Shown: positions 17,946-26,755 of the stretch, piece after piece
Numbering within the stretch: the stretch's first letter is position 1
Layout: each line of letters starts with the position of its first letter
Assembly: GCF_020268605.1 (NCBI RefSeq)
Contig: NZ_CP084222.1
Span: 1,674,001 to 1,738,000, forward strand
Direction of reading: 5' to 3'
DNA from: Arsenophonus apicola
GTDB lineage: Bacteria > Pseudomonadota > Gammaproteobacteria > Enterobacterales > Enterobacteriaceae
DNA: 64,000 bases
Notes under the pieces: generated by a model
Databases searched by the model: none
The model's input: only the letters and a program-made list of their open reading frames with translations
What the model was told of the DNA's origin: nothing
Translations under genes and position numbers: made by a program

Positions 17946-18078
17946 CTTTAGCGTACTGACTATGGCGATAAAACCAGAGCAGACTGACCGGGGAACAATG
18001 AACGTTAATGCTGATCATGAAAAAATCTCAACAGGCTGCATTATACATTGATTTAACCAATTAGAGACTTTACTAAAA

Positions 18079-20136
18079 ATGACTACATCACTTAATACTT
18101 ACTTCAGAGCTTTTCAAGCATCAGATAACCTGGCTTACGCCGCGGGAAACTATGATAATTCGATGATGACAAAATTTGCCAAGTGTGCTGTCGGTGTCCT
18201 AACACTGGGTTTGGGATATGGGATCCTCTATCTTGTCGAACGGTATGCCAATGTAAATCCCAAAATTCATGAATTTTGCTATAACGCTAAAGCTATCGCG
18301 GATGAATTATCAGTAGCGATCGAGAATGGTAAAGACCATATAACAGTCACTTTAGATAATGGCCAGGAAATAACAATTCAACAAGATGGATGCAATCTAC
18401 TGTTACGATCTCAAAACGAGCAGACGCAAATATTGAATGAAATGGATTTGGCAAAACTTTATCACAAAATCATTGATGACATTGAGTCCAATCCGGGGAT
18501 CTATAGAATAGAGCTACCTAAAGAAGTGGAAATTAAAAATTCAAAAGAACCGCTAACTATATCCGAATTAGTAAAATTTATATCAAAATTAGTAGAACTA
18601 AATAACAAAATATCTGCTGATGATTGCTTATTGTTACGAAAGTCACCAGATGGAAACTATTTTTACGTGGCTAAAATGGAAGAGGTAAATAAGTCTAGCA
18701 CACTGCACTTTCGCGCAAATCAAGCGGCTGAATTCATTGGGAATATGCTAGGGAAAGAGATTAAAACAAATCTCAGTATGGCTGACTTTGCCATACTGAC
18801 ATCACCACACGTCCCCGTCAGTCCGACACAGGCCTTTAATAAACCGGTATGTAGTACACCGTCAGAGGTTACAATGCGTTGGATAACGACATTAGCTCAA
18901 GCCTTAACTAAATTCGAGAATACAGAGCAGCAAAAAAAACTGATAACGGATTTGTTACAGGCGCAAAAAAGTCGCTGGTTGGCCCATGATATGAACTTGG
19001 AAAAAACTGTAAAATCGCTCACTAACGACAGTAATGCTCTGCGTAGCGATGGATTAAACGATTTAGCAAATCTGGCCTATTGTGAAAATTCTCCTGCGAC
19101 AGATTTAGTATATCTTTTACCTAGAAATGAAAGAGATCTTCATTTGACGCGACTACACGATAATATTTATGGCAGGTATTTTGAATCAGTCTGGATCGCT
19201 GAGCTTGTCAATAATCCTCCTCAAGAGGTATTGAACGTGATGCATGCTATTGGAAATGGAATAGCGGATTTATTGGAAAGCCAAGCGGACTCAACACAAA
19301 GAACGTTGGTAGAATATTTACAAAAACGTGTTAAAGGTGATACAAGATTTTGGTTTAATCAAGTAGATGGTATTAGCCAATTTCCTGTATCTGCTTGGCC
19401 AAAATCAAAGGAATTACTGCTAAAACTATTACGTAATGAAATAACCAATGGGTTTGAAAGTATTGTTATCCCCTATTTATCCGTTAAGTTATTTAATGGC
19501 TTTTCTCAAATAGATAACTTAAGAAATGCCCCTTGGTACCAACAGATCAACTCAAATTACAAATCTGTGCTTACTCCACACCGAGGTCGCACTGACTCAA
19601 CCCCAAACAATCCTGTTTCCCCTGCTGCAGGGATAACGCTGCGGCATCAATTAGCCGCAGTGTCAGAAAGCTGGATGACAATAACCGACAGACCGGCATT
19701 GCATTACAAACCTAAACTACATCAGAAAATAACTCCTATGCTTACCGCCCTGCGAAATGGGATCCCTTATAGTGCCGGGATATCTGGCTCAACGAACATT
19801 ATGCTTGGTATTGTGTCATACCTACGTGAGCAAGGTCTGAACATCGACCCTAATTTTGCGCTGCTTGGCACCATGATGTTTATGACTTACGATGGCGGAC
19901 ACTCACCGCACGAGGTTTTATGGACGGCAAACCAATTTGGACCTAAAGTAGGATTTGACTTCAGCACACACTTAAATAATGAGACAACAAAATTCGCCCC
20001 ATTAGATTTTGTTTCTGATTATCAGTTGTTCGCTAATATGTATAACGAAACCGGTTGTGAAAAGGCCATGCAGGATGCAATTGCTCTCGCTTTTGAAAAG
20101 ACGATATCGCATTGTGAAAAATTAGGCAAACGATAA
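18079..20136 (+). CDS. Orphan 685-residue protein, candidate secreted effector
   Basis: I do not recognise the family. The N terminus is polar (TTSLNTYFRAFQ), then one hydrophobic segment at residues 37-52 (AVGVLTLGLGYGILYL), then a long mixed helical region. The C-terminal 130 residues carry compact Gly-rich motifs, GISGSTN (567-573) and YDGGHSPHEVLW (604-615), that look like an enzyme site with Ser, Asp, His and Glu. The gene is alone, flanked upstream by an IS1 remnant and downstream by a hairpin (20217-20233), and is less AT-rich than its neighbours. Transfer and a host-directed role are inferences. The start has only a weak ribosome site. Confidence 0.6.
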   Translation: MTTSLNTYFRAFQASDNLAYAAGNYDNSMMTKFAKCAVGVLTLGLGYGILYLVERYANVNPKIHEFCYNAKAIADELSVAIENGKDHITVTLDNGQEITIQQDGCNLLLRSQNEQTQILNEMDLAKLYHKIIDDIESNPGIYRIELPKEVEIKNSKEPLTISELVKFISKLVELNNKISADDCLLLRKSPDGNYFYVAKMEEVNKSSTLHFRANQAAEFIGNMLGKEIKTNLSMADFAILTSPHVPVSPTQAFNKPVCSTPSEVTMRWITTLAQALTKFENTEQQKKLITDLLQAQKSRWLAHDMNLEKTVKSLTNDSNALRSDGLNDLANLAYCENSPATDLVYLLPRNERDLHLTRLHDNIYGRYFESVWIAELVNNPPQEVLNVMHAIGNGIADLLESQADSTQRTLVEYLQKRVKGDTRFWFNQVDGISQFPVSAWPKSKELLLKLLRNEITNGFESIVIPYLSVKLFNGFSQIDNLRNAPWYQQINSNYKSVLTPHRGRTDSTPNNPVSPAAGITLRHQLAAVSESWMTITDRPALHYKPKLHQKITPMLTALRNGIPYSAGISGSTNIMLGIVSYLREQGLNIDPNFALLGTMMFMTYDGGHSPHEVLWTANQFGPKVGFDFSTHLNNETTKFAPLDFVSDYQLFANMYNETGCEKAMQDAIALAFEKTISHCEKLGKR

Positions 20137-20369
20137 TGCTGCTAATCACAGCTTGCCAAGCGTCAGGGCCAAAATAACTTCGCAGAAATAGCCATTACGC
20201 TCTGAGGAGAGAATGCGGGCTGTTAAACAGCCCCACTCATCTTCTATGTCCGCTGTTCCATTTTATACGCTACCCTATGTTATGTATAACCCCTTGCCCG
20301 CCAAAAGGTTTTATAGCCTCATGGTAGTGAAATAAATTCAGTGTCTGTGTTAGCAGCGAATACACCCAA

Positions 20370-20960
20370 TTACTGCCATGAACCAAACACATTGCTCAAA
20401 TGTAAACGATACTCTTCGATATAAGCTTGAACATTAGGAGACTTAATCACATCATTAACAATAAATGTTGATAAAGGTTCCATACCCAGAAATTGATTAG
20501 CCTTATGAAAAGCTAAATAAACACCATCTACACCGGCCGCATTAAAAAATTGGCTTTCATCGGTAAAAGCTTCTAAAGGTGCATTCCAGGTTAGTGATAA
20601 CATATATTTCTTGCCCTGAATTAACCCACCCGAGCCATATTTCTTACTAGCATCTGAGCGGGTGCGTCCATCGCTGGCATACAATAAGCCGTGACCTTGG
20701 GTAAAAACTTCATCCATATATCTTTTCACCGTCCATGGCGCGCCCATCCACCATCCCGGCATCTGCCAAATAATCACATCAGCCTGTAAAATTTTTTGTA
20801 CTTCAGCGTTAACATCATATTGGCTGTCAGCATGTACCACTTCAACAGCATGACCTATTTCAGCTAAATAATTTTCTGCTACTCTAGTTAGCGTATCATT
20901 TAATTGACCCCCAGAATGGCCAAATTTTTTGCCGCCATTAATAATTAAGATACTACTCAT
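20370..20960 (-). CDS. mdaB: NADPH:quinone oxidoreductase MdaB
   Basis: Flavodoxin-fold quinone reductase that reduces quinones by two electrons, protecting against redox stress. Nearly every signature of E. coli MdaB is present: SSILIINGGKKFGHSGGQLND, IWQMPGWWMGAPWTVKRY, GHGLLYASDGRTRSD, KYMLSLTWNAPLEAF and FHKANQFLGMEPL. The second ATG (20960) is chosen by SD spacing (GAGG then TT ATG) and alignment. The 196-residue length is normal. It is divergent from yafC, whose product is a LysR regulator that may act on it. Confidence 0.96.
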   Translation of the reverse strand: MSSILIINGGKKFGHSGGQLNDTLTRVAENYLAEIGHAVEVVHADSQYDVNAEVQKILQADVIIWQMPGWWMGAPWTVKRYMDEVFTQGHGLLYASDGRTRSDASKKYGSGGLIQGKKYMLSLTWNAPLEAFTDESQFFNAAGVDGVYLAFHKANQFLGMEPLSTFIVNDVIKSPNVQAYIEEYRLHLSNVFGSWQ

Positions 20961-21189
20961 CATAACCTCTAATTAACTTCGTTATAATTATAATAGGCGG
21001 TAAAAAACCACGCTTAAATGAAGAGAATGTATAAAATTATTTGCTTATATAACAATAATCTGATCAATGACTAAAATCACTACTAAACAAATGGTATTAT
21101 TTTTATTGGTGGTCAAAAAATTAATTTTAAAGTTATCTAATTTGTTTAGCTTGCCTAAGCATTAGTAACTGGCTGTAGGAATAATATTA

Positions 21190-22101
21190 ATGAAAGCAAA
21201 TTCTGAAGAGTTGATGATTTTTGTATCAGTAGTAGAAAATGGCAGCTTTAGCCAAGCAGCAGAACAACTGCAATTAGCCAATTCTTCTGTTAGTCGAGCA
21301 GTAAAAAAACTGGAAAAAAAACTTGGTGTCAGCTTGCTTAATCGTACTACTAGGCAACTTAGTTTAACTGATGAAGGCAAACACTATTTCAACCGTATTC
21401 AACATGCATTGCAAGAAATGACGGCGGCTGAAAATGAGTTGATGGAATCTAAAGATAGGCCAAGTGGTTTATTACGTATTGATGCAGCAACTCCTGTGGT
21501 GTTGCACTTACTGATGCCAATGATCAAAACGTTCCGTATGCGTTATCCTGAAATAACAATATCGCTGATCTCTTCCGAAAGTTATATCAATCTTATTGAA
21601 CGCAAAGTTGATATCGCTATTCGTGCAGGTAAGCTAGCTGACTCTAGTTTACGAGCTAGATTACTTTTTTCCAGCAGACGAAAAATCGTTGCTTCACCAG
21701 AATATTTACAACAATTTGGTGTTCCCCAAACGATTGATGAGTTACAAAATCACCTTTGTTTAGGTTTTACTGAACCCGGTTCTCTGAATAGTTGGCCAAT
21801 ATCCGAGCACTCCGGCCAACAACATACAATAGCTGTTGGCCTTTCTTCCAATAGTGGCGAAACCCTTAAGCAGCTCTGTTTAACCGGTAACGGTATTGCA
21901 TGCCTGTCCGATTTTATGATCGATAAAGAGATCGCCGCTGGTCAACTTGTTGAGTTGTTTGTTGAGCAACGTTTACCACTGACAATCCCCTTCCATGCAG
22001 TATATTACAGTGATCAGCCAGTCAGTGTAAGGATCCGAATATTTATTGATTATCTAATTGAATTTCTAAATAGCTCCCGCAGGAGCCTAATTCATGATTA
22101 A
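21190..22101 (+). CDS. yafC: LysR-family regulator YafC
   Basis: A LysR-type transcription factor of 303 residues. The N-terminal winged HTH (KANSEELMIFVSVVENGSFS, NSSVSRAVKKLEKKLGVSLL) and effector domain (RIDAATPVVLHLLMPMIKTF, SSNSGETLKQLCLTGNGIAC) align along the full length with E. coli YafC (304). In E. coli yafC is adjacent to dkgB, as here, where they are convergent. The ligand is unknown. It is divergent from mdaB with about 225 nt between, a usual arrangement for a LysR regulator and its target. Confidence 0.93.
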   Translation: MKANSEELMIFVSVVENGSFSQAAEQLQLANSSVSRAVKKLEKKLGVSLLNRTTRQLSLTDEGKHYFNRIQHALQEMTAAENELMESKDRPSGLLRIDAATPVVLHLLMPMIKTFRMRYPEITISLISSESYINLIERKVDIAIRAGKLADSSLRARLLFSSRRKIVASPEYLQQFGVPQTIDELQNHLCLGFTEPGSLNSWPISEHSGQQHTIAVGLSSNSGETLKQLCLTGNGIACLSDFMIDKEIAAGQLVELFVEQRLPLTIPFHAVYYSDQPVSVRIRIFIDYLIEFLNSSRRSLIHD

Positions 22102-22113
22102 AAACAACAAAAT

Positions 22114-22920
22114 TTAATTATCCCATTTAGGAGCCAATCCTTCAGGGCTAACCAGACGTTCATCACGATCAAGCGTTGCTATTACAGCCATATCTTCGCT
22201 ATCTAGTTTCAATTCAACCGCTTTTAAATTACTGGCTAAATTTTCCCGTTTTGTTGAAGATGGGATCACACTATAACCTAGCGCCATCGCCCAGGATAAT
22301 ATTACCTGTGCCGGCGTAGCCTGATGTTTTTTAGCTATCTGATGGATAACTTCATCTTGCAACGCTTTACCATAAGCCAATGTCATATAAGAAGTAATAT
22401 GTATTCCGTGCTCTTTTGCCCAGGCGGTAACACGGCGATTTTGCAAATATGGCGACAGTTCAATCTGATTGGTCGCAATGTGTTCTATGCCAACGGCGGC
22501 TACAGCTTGTTGCATTAAATCAATAGTAAAGTTCGACACACCAATTTCACGTGTTAGTCCCATTTCTTTGGCTGTTAATAAAGCCTCCATACTTTCCTTA
22601 ACACTAACCACGTTATTGGGAGACGGCCAATGAATTAAGGTTAAGTCGACATAATCTGTGCCTAGTTTGTGCAAACTCTGTTGAAGACTAGCGATTAATT
22701 TTTCTTTACTCAGATTTTCTGTCCATATTTTTGTCGTAATATAGATATCTTGACGTGGTACTGCACTCTCTTTTATTGCTTGCCCTACATCAGCTTCATT
22801 ATCATAAATTTGCGCCGTATCAATAGCACGATAGCCCAATTCAAGCGCATTTTTTATCGATGAGATCACAACATCACTTTTAAGACGAAAAGTACCTAAT
22901 CCAAAAGCAGGAACTGACAT
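22114..22920 (-). CDS. dkgB: 2,5-diketo-D-gluconate reductase B (aldo-keto reductase)
   Basis: NADPH-dependent aldo-keto reductase of the AKR5 group, active on 2,5-diketogluconate and methylglyoxal. The sequence has YRAIDTAQIYDNEADVG with the catalytic Asp and Tyr, TTKIW with the catalytic Lys, LTLIHWPSP with the catalytic His, and the NADPH motif SVIPSSTKRENL. The 268-residue length equals E. coli (267). It converges on yafC with 12 nt between, and no terminator hairpin is seen in the gap. Confidence 0.94.
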   Translation of the reverse strand: MSVPAFGLGTFRLKSDVVISSIKNALELGYRAIDTAQIYDNEADVGQAIKESAVPRQDIYITTKIWTENLSKEKLIASLQQSLHKLGTDYVDLTLIHWPSPNNVVSVKESMEALLTAKEMGLTREIGVSNFTIDLMQQAVAAVGIEHIATNQIELSPYLQNRRVTAWAKEHGIHITSYMTLAYGKALQDEVIHQIAKKHQATPAQVILSWAMALGYSVIPSSTKRENLASNLKAVELKLDSEDMAVIATLDRDERLVSPEGLAPKWDN

Positions 22921-23106
22921 AAAAACCTCTTAGCATTAAATGTATGAATGATTATTGTTAGAAAATTAAGCTTAATAATAAAGTATCAGATTGGCACAAA
23001 TTTTTTGCTGATTGAGCAATAATTGTTTTTTAACTGCTTTTTTATAACCTATATAATGTCCTTATATATGAACTTTAAGCGCTATTATTGTAAATAAAGT
23101 CCCCGC

Positions 23107-23195
23107 TTAAGCACATTATACAATAACATGATAAAGCCATCATAATGTGCTAATATATACTCATAAATGCCACTTTAGTGCTTTAATGTGCTTAA
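23107..23195 (+). promoter_or_regulatory. Probable hipBA operator: three related half-palindromes
   Basis: TTAAGCACATTA (23107-23118), TAATGTGCTAA (23143-23153) and TAATGTGCTTAA (23184-23195) lie in the 100 nt before hipB. The first and last are exact inverted copies 65 nt apart. Such arrays are the usual binding sites of HipB autorepressors. The sequence differs from the E. coli HipB site (TATCC-N8-GGATA). Confidence 0.6.
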
Positions 23196-23206
23196 ATGAG
23201 GATACT

Positions 23207-23536
23207 ATGAGCATAGTTGAAAAATCAGCTTCAGCGATTGCAGCAGAATTAGGCGGACGTTTAAAACAAGCTCGATTAAATCATGATTTAACTCAAGCTG
23301 AAGTAGCTGAAATGGCCGGTATCAGCCGAAAAACAGTTCTCAATGCGGAAAAAGGTAATGTCCAATTAGAAATCTTAATCGCTATTATGGCAGCATTAAA
23401 TTTGCTTGAACAATTGAATCTGTTTTTGCCTAAACAAGATATCTCGCCTATTCAACTTGCTAAGTTACAGGGTAAAAAAAGACAACGCGCATCTGGACAT
23501 AGAAAAAATAATACAGAGGATTTAACAGAATGGTAA
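23207..23536 (+). CDS. hipB: HipB-like antitoxin, XRE-family repressor
   Basis: A 109-residue XRE-type HTH protein (LGGRLKQARLNHDLTQAEVA, EMAGISRKTVLNAEKG) that overlaps the HipA toxin gene by one base (TAATG). It should bind HipA, neutralise it and repress the operon. The start is at 23207 with GAGG upstream; a GTG at 23147 is upstream of the operator copies and unlikely. It is longer than E. coli HipB (88), with a basic tail (GKKRQRASGHRKN) that may reach into HipA or DNA. Confidence 0.85.
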   Translation: MSIVEKSASAIAAELGGRLKQARLNHDLTQAEVAEMAGISRKTVLNAEKGNVQLEILIAIMAALNLLEQLNLFLPKQDISPIQLAKLQGKKRQRASGHRKNNTEDLTEW

Positions 23537-24846
23537 TGGAAGTTATTAATGTCACCTATAAAGAATATGAGGTGGGAGCAGTAAGTTTTGATACCAGCCA
23601 AGGTTTAGGTTTTTTTGAATACAATGCCAGCTTTATTAAACAAGGGATCGAGTTATCGCCATTAAAAATGCCATTAGCAACGCGTATTTACAGTTTTCCC
23701 GAATTGAATTTTAATACCTTTAAAGGATTACCTGGTTTAATCGCTGATTCGTTACCCGATGACTTTGGGAATGCGGTACTTAATGCCTGGGTTGCAACGA
23801 TGGGTAAATCACCTGATACCATTACACCATTACAGCGACTACAATATACCGGTAAAAGAGGAATGGGCGCGTTGGAATATGTGCCTGCAACCAGGATCAA
23901 AAGTCTCAATGCTTCACAACACGTTGAGATCAGTTCTCTGGTTGCTATCACTCAAGAAATTCTTGATTCAAGGCAAAAATTTACCGTTGAGCTGCATAAA
24001 AATGGTCAGGAAAATCGCGAAGCGATGATGGCACTACTTTCCGTTGGTATGAGTGCTGGTGGCGCGCGACCAAAAGCCGTTCTTGCTTTTAATCAAGATT
24101 TTACCCAGGTTCGTTCTGGACAAACCCATATTCCAGACGGTTTTACCCATTATTTAATAAAGTTCGATGGTGTTAGTGAACATAATAAAAATCAACAAAC
24201 CTTTGGTGATCCAGTCGGGTTTGGTGCAATGGAATATGTTTATTATTTGTTGGCAACCCGCTGTGGCATAGAGATGATGCCTTGTCAGCTACTCCCTGAA
24301 GGTAATAGACGCCATTTTATTACTGAGCGCTTTGATCGTTTTGGTAATAAAAAACGCCATGTACAAACCTTAAATGGCCTTGCTCATGTTGATTACAAAA
24401 AACCAGGCTCTTTCTCCTACGCCGAATTATTCGCTGTTGCGAGACAATTAAAACTTTCAGCCAAAGAAGCAGAACAACTACTAAAAAGAATGACGTTTAA
24501 TATTGTAGCTCGTAACCATGATGATCACGCTAAAAATTTTTCTTTTATGTTAAAAGGCGATAAGTGGATGTTAGCCCCTGCCTACGATTTAGCTTATAGC
24601 TACAAGCCCGGCAGTAAATGGGTAAACAGCCATTGGATGAGCTTAAACGGGAAACTTGACAATTTTTCTCGCCAGGATTTTTACTCATTAGAAAAACTAA
24701 GCCCCCTGTTTACTCGAGATATGATCAACGGAATTATTGATGAAACGATAGAGAAAGTTTCACAGTGGCAAAAACTGGCGGTAGAGTATGAAGTACCTAC
24801 TTTGTTAGCTCAGGAAATTAACGCAAATTTATGTTTAAATATCTAG
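23536..24846 (+). CDS. hipA: HipA toxin, serine/threonine kinase
   Basis: Type II toxin of the HipA family, a kinase that in E. coli phosphorylates glutamyl-tRNA synthetase and causes persistence. The 436 residues are near E. coli length (440). The N1 subdomain is at residues 1-110. The regulatory P-loop-like SVGMSAGGARPK (169-180) holds candidate autophosphorylated serines. The catalytic loop RNHDDHAKNFSF (326-337) and metal site APAYDLAYSY follow. The start at 23536 uses the TAATG overlap; an ATG two codons earlier is possible. All kinase residues appear intact, so the toxin is probably active. Confidence 0.88.
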   Translation: MEVINVTYKEYEVGAVSFDTSQGLGFFEYNASFIKQGIELSPLKMPLATRIYSFPELNFNTFKGLPGLIADSLPDDFGNAVLNAWVATMGKSPDTITPLQRLQYTGKRGMGALEYVPATRIKSLNASQHVEISSLVAITQEILDSRQKFTVELHKNGQENREAMMALLSVGMSAGGARPKAVLAFNQDFTQVRSGQTHIPDGFTHYLIKFDGVSEHNKNQQTFGDPVGFGAMEYVYYLLATRCGIEMMPCQLLPEGNRRHFITERFDRFGNKKRHVQTLNGLAHVDYKKPGSFSYAELFAVARQLKLSAKEAEQLLKRMTFNIVARNHDDHAKNFSFMLKGDKWMLAPAYDLAYSYKPGSKWVNSHWMSLNGKLDNFSRQDFYSLEKLSPLFTRDMINGIIDETIEKVSQWQKLAVEYEVPTLLAQEINANLCLNI

Positions 24847-25034
24847 TATAGTGTCTATTTACTAATCAACGGTAACTTAGCTGTCCGGCAATCATCCGGA
24901 CAGTTTTAGCTAACATTTTAATGCGTAATTGGCTGTTGCTATTACCATAACTGATAAAGTTCAACTTGCGGCGTTAATTTTAACTGAAAAAACGCAAAAT
25001 CTTGCTGTTGCTTTTTCCAGAAACTGTTGATCAC

Positions 25035-25712
25035 TCATTCTTTGGCTCCTGCATTTTGTAAAATATGCACAAGTTGTTGATAACCTTTTTGTTTAGCTAA
25101 CTTTAATGGTGTATTACCTAAATTATCAGTTAAGTTAACATCAGCACCACCATTAATTAATTGTTGCACTATCTGAACGTATTTATTACTACCATCACCA
25201 AGAATAATCGCTTCAATTAATGCCGTCCAACCCAGACGATTGACATGATTAACATCTACACCAGCGTCAATCAATATTTGTACTACTTGTACATGGCCCC
25301 GTTCTGCTGCCGGGATCAAAGCCGTTCCACCATAACGATTAATACTTTTTAAATCAGCGCCATGAGTCAATGTCATGATTAAAATTTCTTTCAATCCCTT
25401 AGCTCCAGCATAGAGATAAGGTGAATCCAAGCTGGCATCTTTCGCATTAACATCTGCCCCATGTTCAATCAAAAATCGTGCAACTTGAATTTGATTAGTA
25501 TGAGTAGCCGCCATTAAAGGTGTACGTAAACGCCAATCGCGTTGTTCTAGATCAGCGCCATTTTTAAATGCATGTTCAATTGCCAATAAATCGCCAGTTT
25601 CTGCATATTTAATTAAATTTATCTTGGCTGATTGTGCCATCGCACAGGCTATCAATAATAGTGACAATACGATTCCTCCTAAGATCCATATTGGAACATG
25701 ATATTTTTTCAT
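25035..25712 (-). CDS. Exported ankyrin-repeat protein
   Basis: A 225-residue protein beginning MKKYHVPIWILGGIVLSLLL with a possible lipobox (LIAC), so a periplasmic or lipoprotein location is likely. About five to six ankyrin repeats fill residues 35-225 (for example TPLMAATHTNQIQVARFLIE, TALIPAAERGHVQVVQILID, TPLKLAKQKGYQQLVHILQN). The start at 25712 has GGAG 6 nt upstream. Ankyrin repeats bind proteins; in symbionts they can be host-directed, but exported ankyrin proteins also occur as housekeeping partners (AnkB-like) in free-living bacteria. The partner is unknown. Confidence 0.75.
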   Translation of the reverse strand: MKKYHVPIWILGGIVLSLLLIACAMAQSAKINLIKYAETGDLLAIEHAFKNGADLEQRDWRLRTPLMAATHTNQIQVARFLIEHGADVNAKDASLDSPYLYAGAKGLKEILIMTLTHGADLKSINRYGGTALIPAAERGHVQVVQILIDAGVDVNHVNRLGWTALIEAIILGDGSNKYVQIVQQLINGGADVNLTDNLGNTPLKLAKQKGYQQLVHILQNAGAKE

Positions 25713-26327
25713 ATACGGCTCCAGCAAACCTTACTAATTTGTTAAAATCATTATTAATGAATAACGCTAATTTTAGTTTAAATAGCTAAATTCAAATGAC
25801 TATTTAATTAAAAAAATCAAGAAAATATTTGCAGTATAAGTATAAAAAATAAGCCAAAATTTTTAATACAATTAATTGCAAAAAAATTTATTTTTTGCTA
25901 TTAAATTTACATTAATAAATAAAATTGAAATTAATTTTCAGTTTAGCCAATAAATGGTGTAAAAGCTTTTTATTTTTAATATGTTATTTTATGTAAAAGG
26001 TTAATTTTAACTTAATAAAAAACCAACATTCTGAATTCTTAATAAATTTTTATATCACATTAATATATCAGGCATAAAGTCCTAACCCGTCTACCATTTA
26101 CTTCATTGCCATATCCATTTATAAAAAATTTGATGCTATGCAATCTAATAAAAATAATTTTATTTTAAAAAACTAACAATATTCGTTATAGAATAAAAAA
26201 AGAAATAATTAAAATATTTTATTATTTAGCTATTGCTATTTCTTTATCATCATAACCACATTGGTTTAATAAATAGAGCTTAGATACTGAATCGGCAAAA
26301 GCCATCCTTTACCGAGTTGAAGAGTTT
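25713..26327. other. AT-rich gene-free region upstream of a small ORF
   Basis: About 615 nt of very AT-rich DNA between the divergent ankyrin gene and the small frame at 26328. I see no further frame, hairpin or repeat. Confidence 0.45.
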
Positions 26328-26498
26328 ATGAAAGCCGCTGAGCTAACCAAAAAATTATCTGCCCCAATACCTGCAACAGCAATGACAACGCCGATCCCAG
26401 CAATAAGTTGTCCTCATGTTTCTTTAGAAGAACTACGCAATCAATTATTACGCACTAGAAACTTAAATCATAATTTAGATTTTATCGATTATTTCTAA
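26328..26498 (+). CDS. Small hypothetical protein of 56 residues
   Basis: A frame of 56 codons starting MKAAELTKKLSAPIPATAMT and ending NHNLDFIDYF, with GAAGAG 4-9 nt upstream of the ATG and a hairpin (26509-26530) right after the stop. The segment SCPHVSLEELRNQLLRTRNL reads as a natural protein rather than a chance frame. No signal peptide or membrane segment is seen. I do not recognise it. Its position directly before the effector-like genes could be chance. Confidence 0.4.
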   Translation: MKAAELTKKLSAPIPATAMTTPIPAISCPHVSLEELRNQLLRTRNLNHNLDFIDYF

Positions 26499-26508
26499 TT
26501 ATAAAAAA

Positions 26509-26530
26509 AGCCATCCATTGCCGGATGGCT
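26509..26530 (+). terminator. Hairpin terminator after the 56-residue frame
   Basis: AGCCATCC pairs perfectly with GGATGGCT over the loop ATTGCC, with an A7 run before it and a T-rich stretch (TCTGCTCTT) after. Confidence 0.6.
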
Positions 26531-26755
26531 TCTGCTCTTAACGTAAACACCCTATTAGTTCAATATAATTGTGTTTAAAACCATTTATACCAGCCTCTTA
26601 ATGATCCTAAACTGCAACATGATTAAAATAAGTAATGTATTGGTCAATATTCAATCATTAATACTTTTGTTACAATAATAAATTGTTAATAAATATTTAC
26701 TATTGTTAATATTTGGTTTATTAATTGTTTTTTTATTAAAAATAAAGGACTGTTA

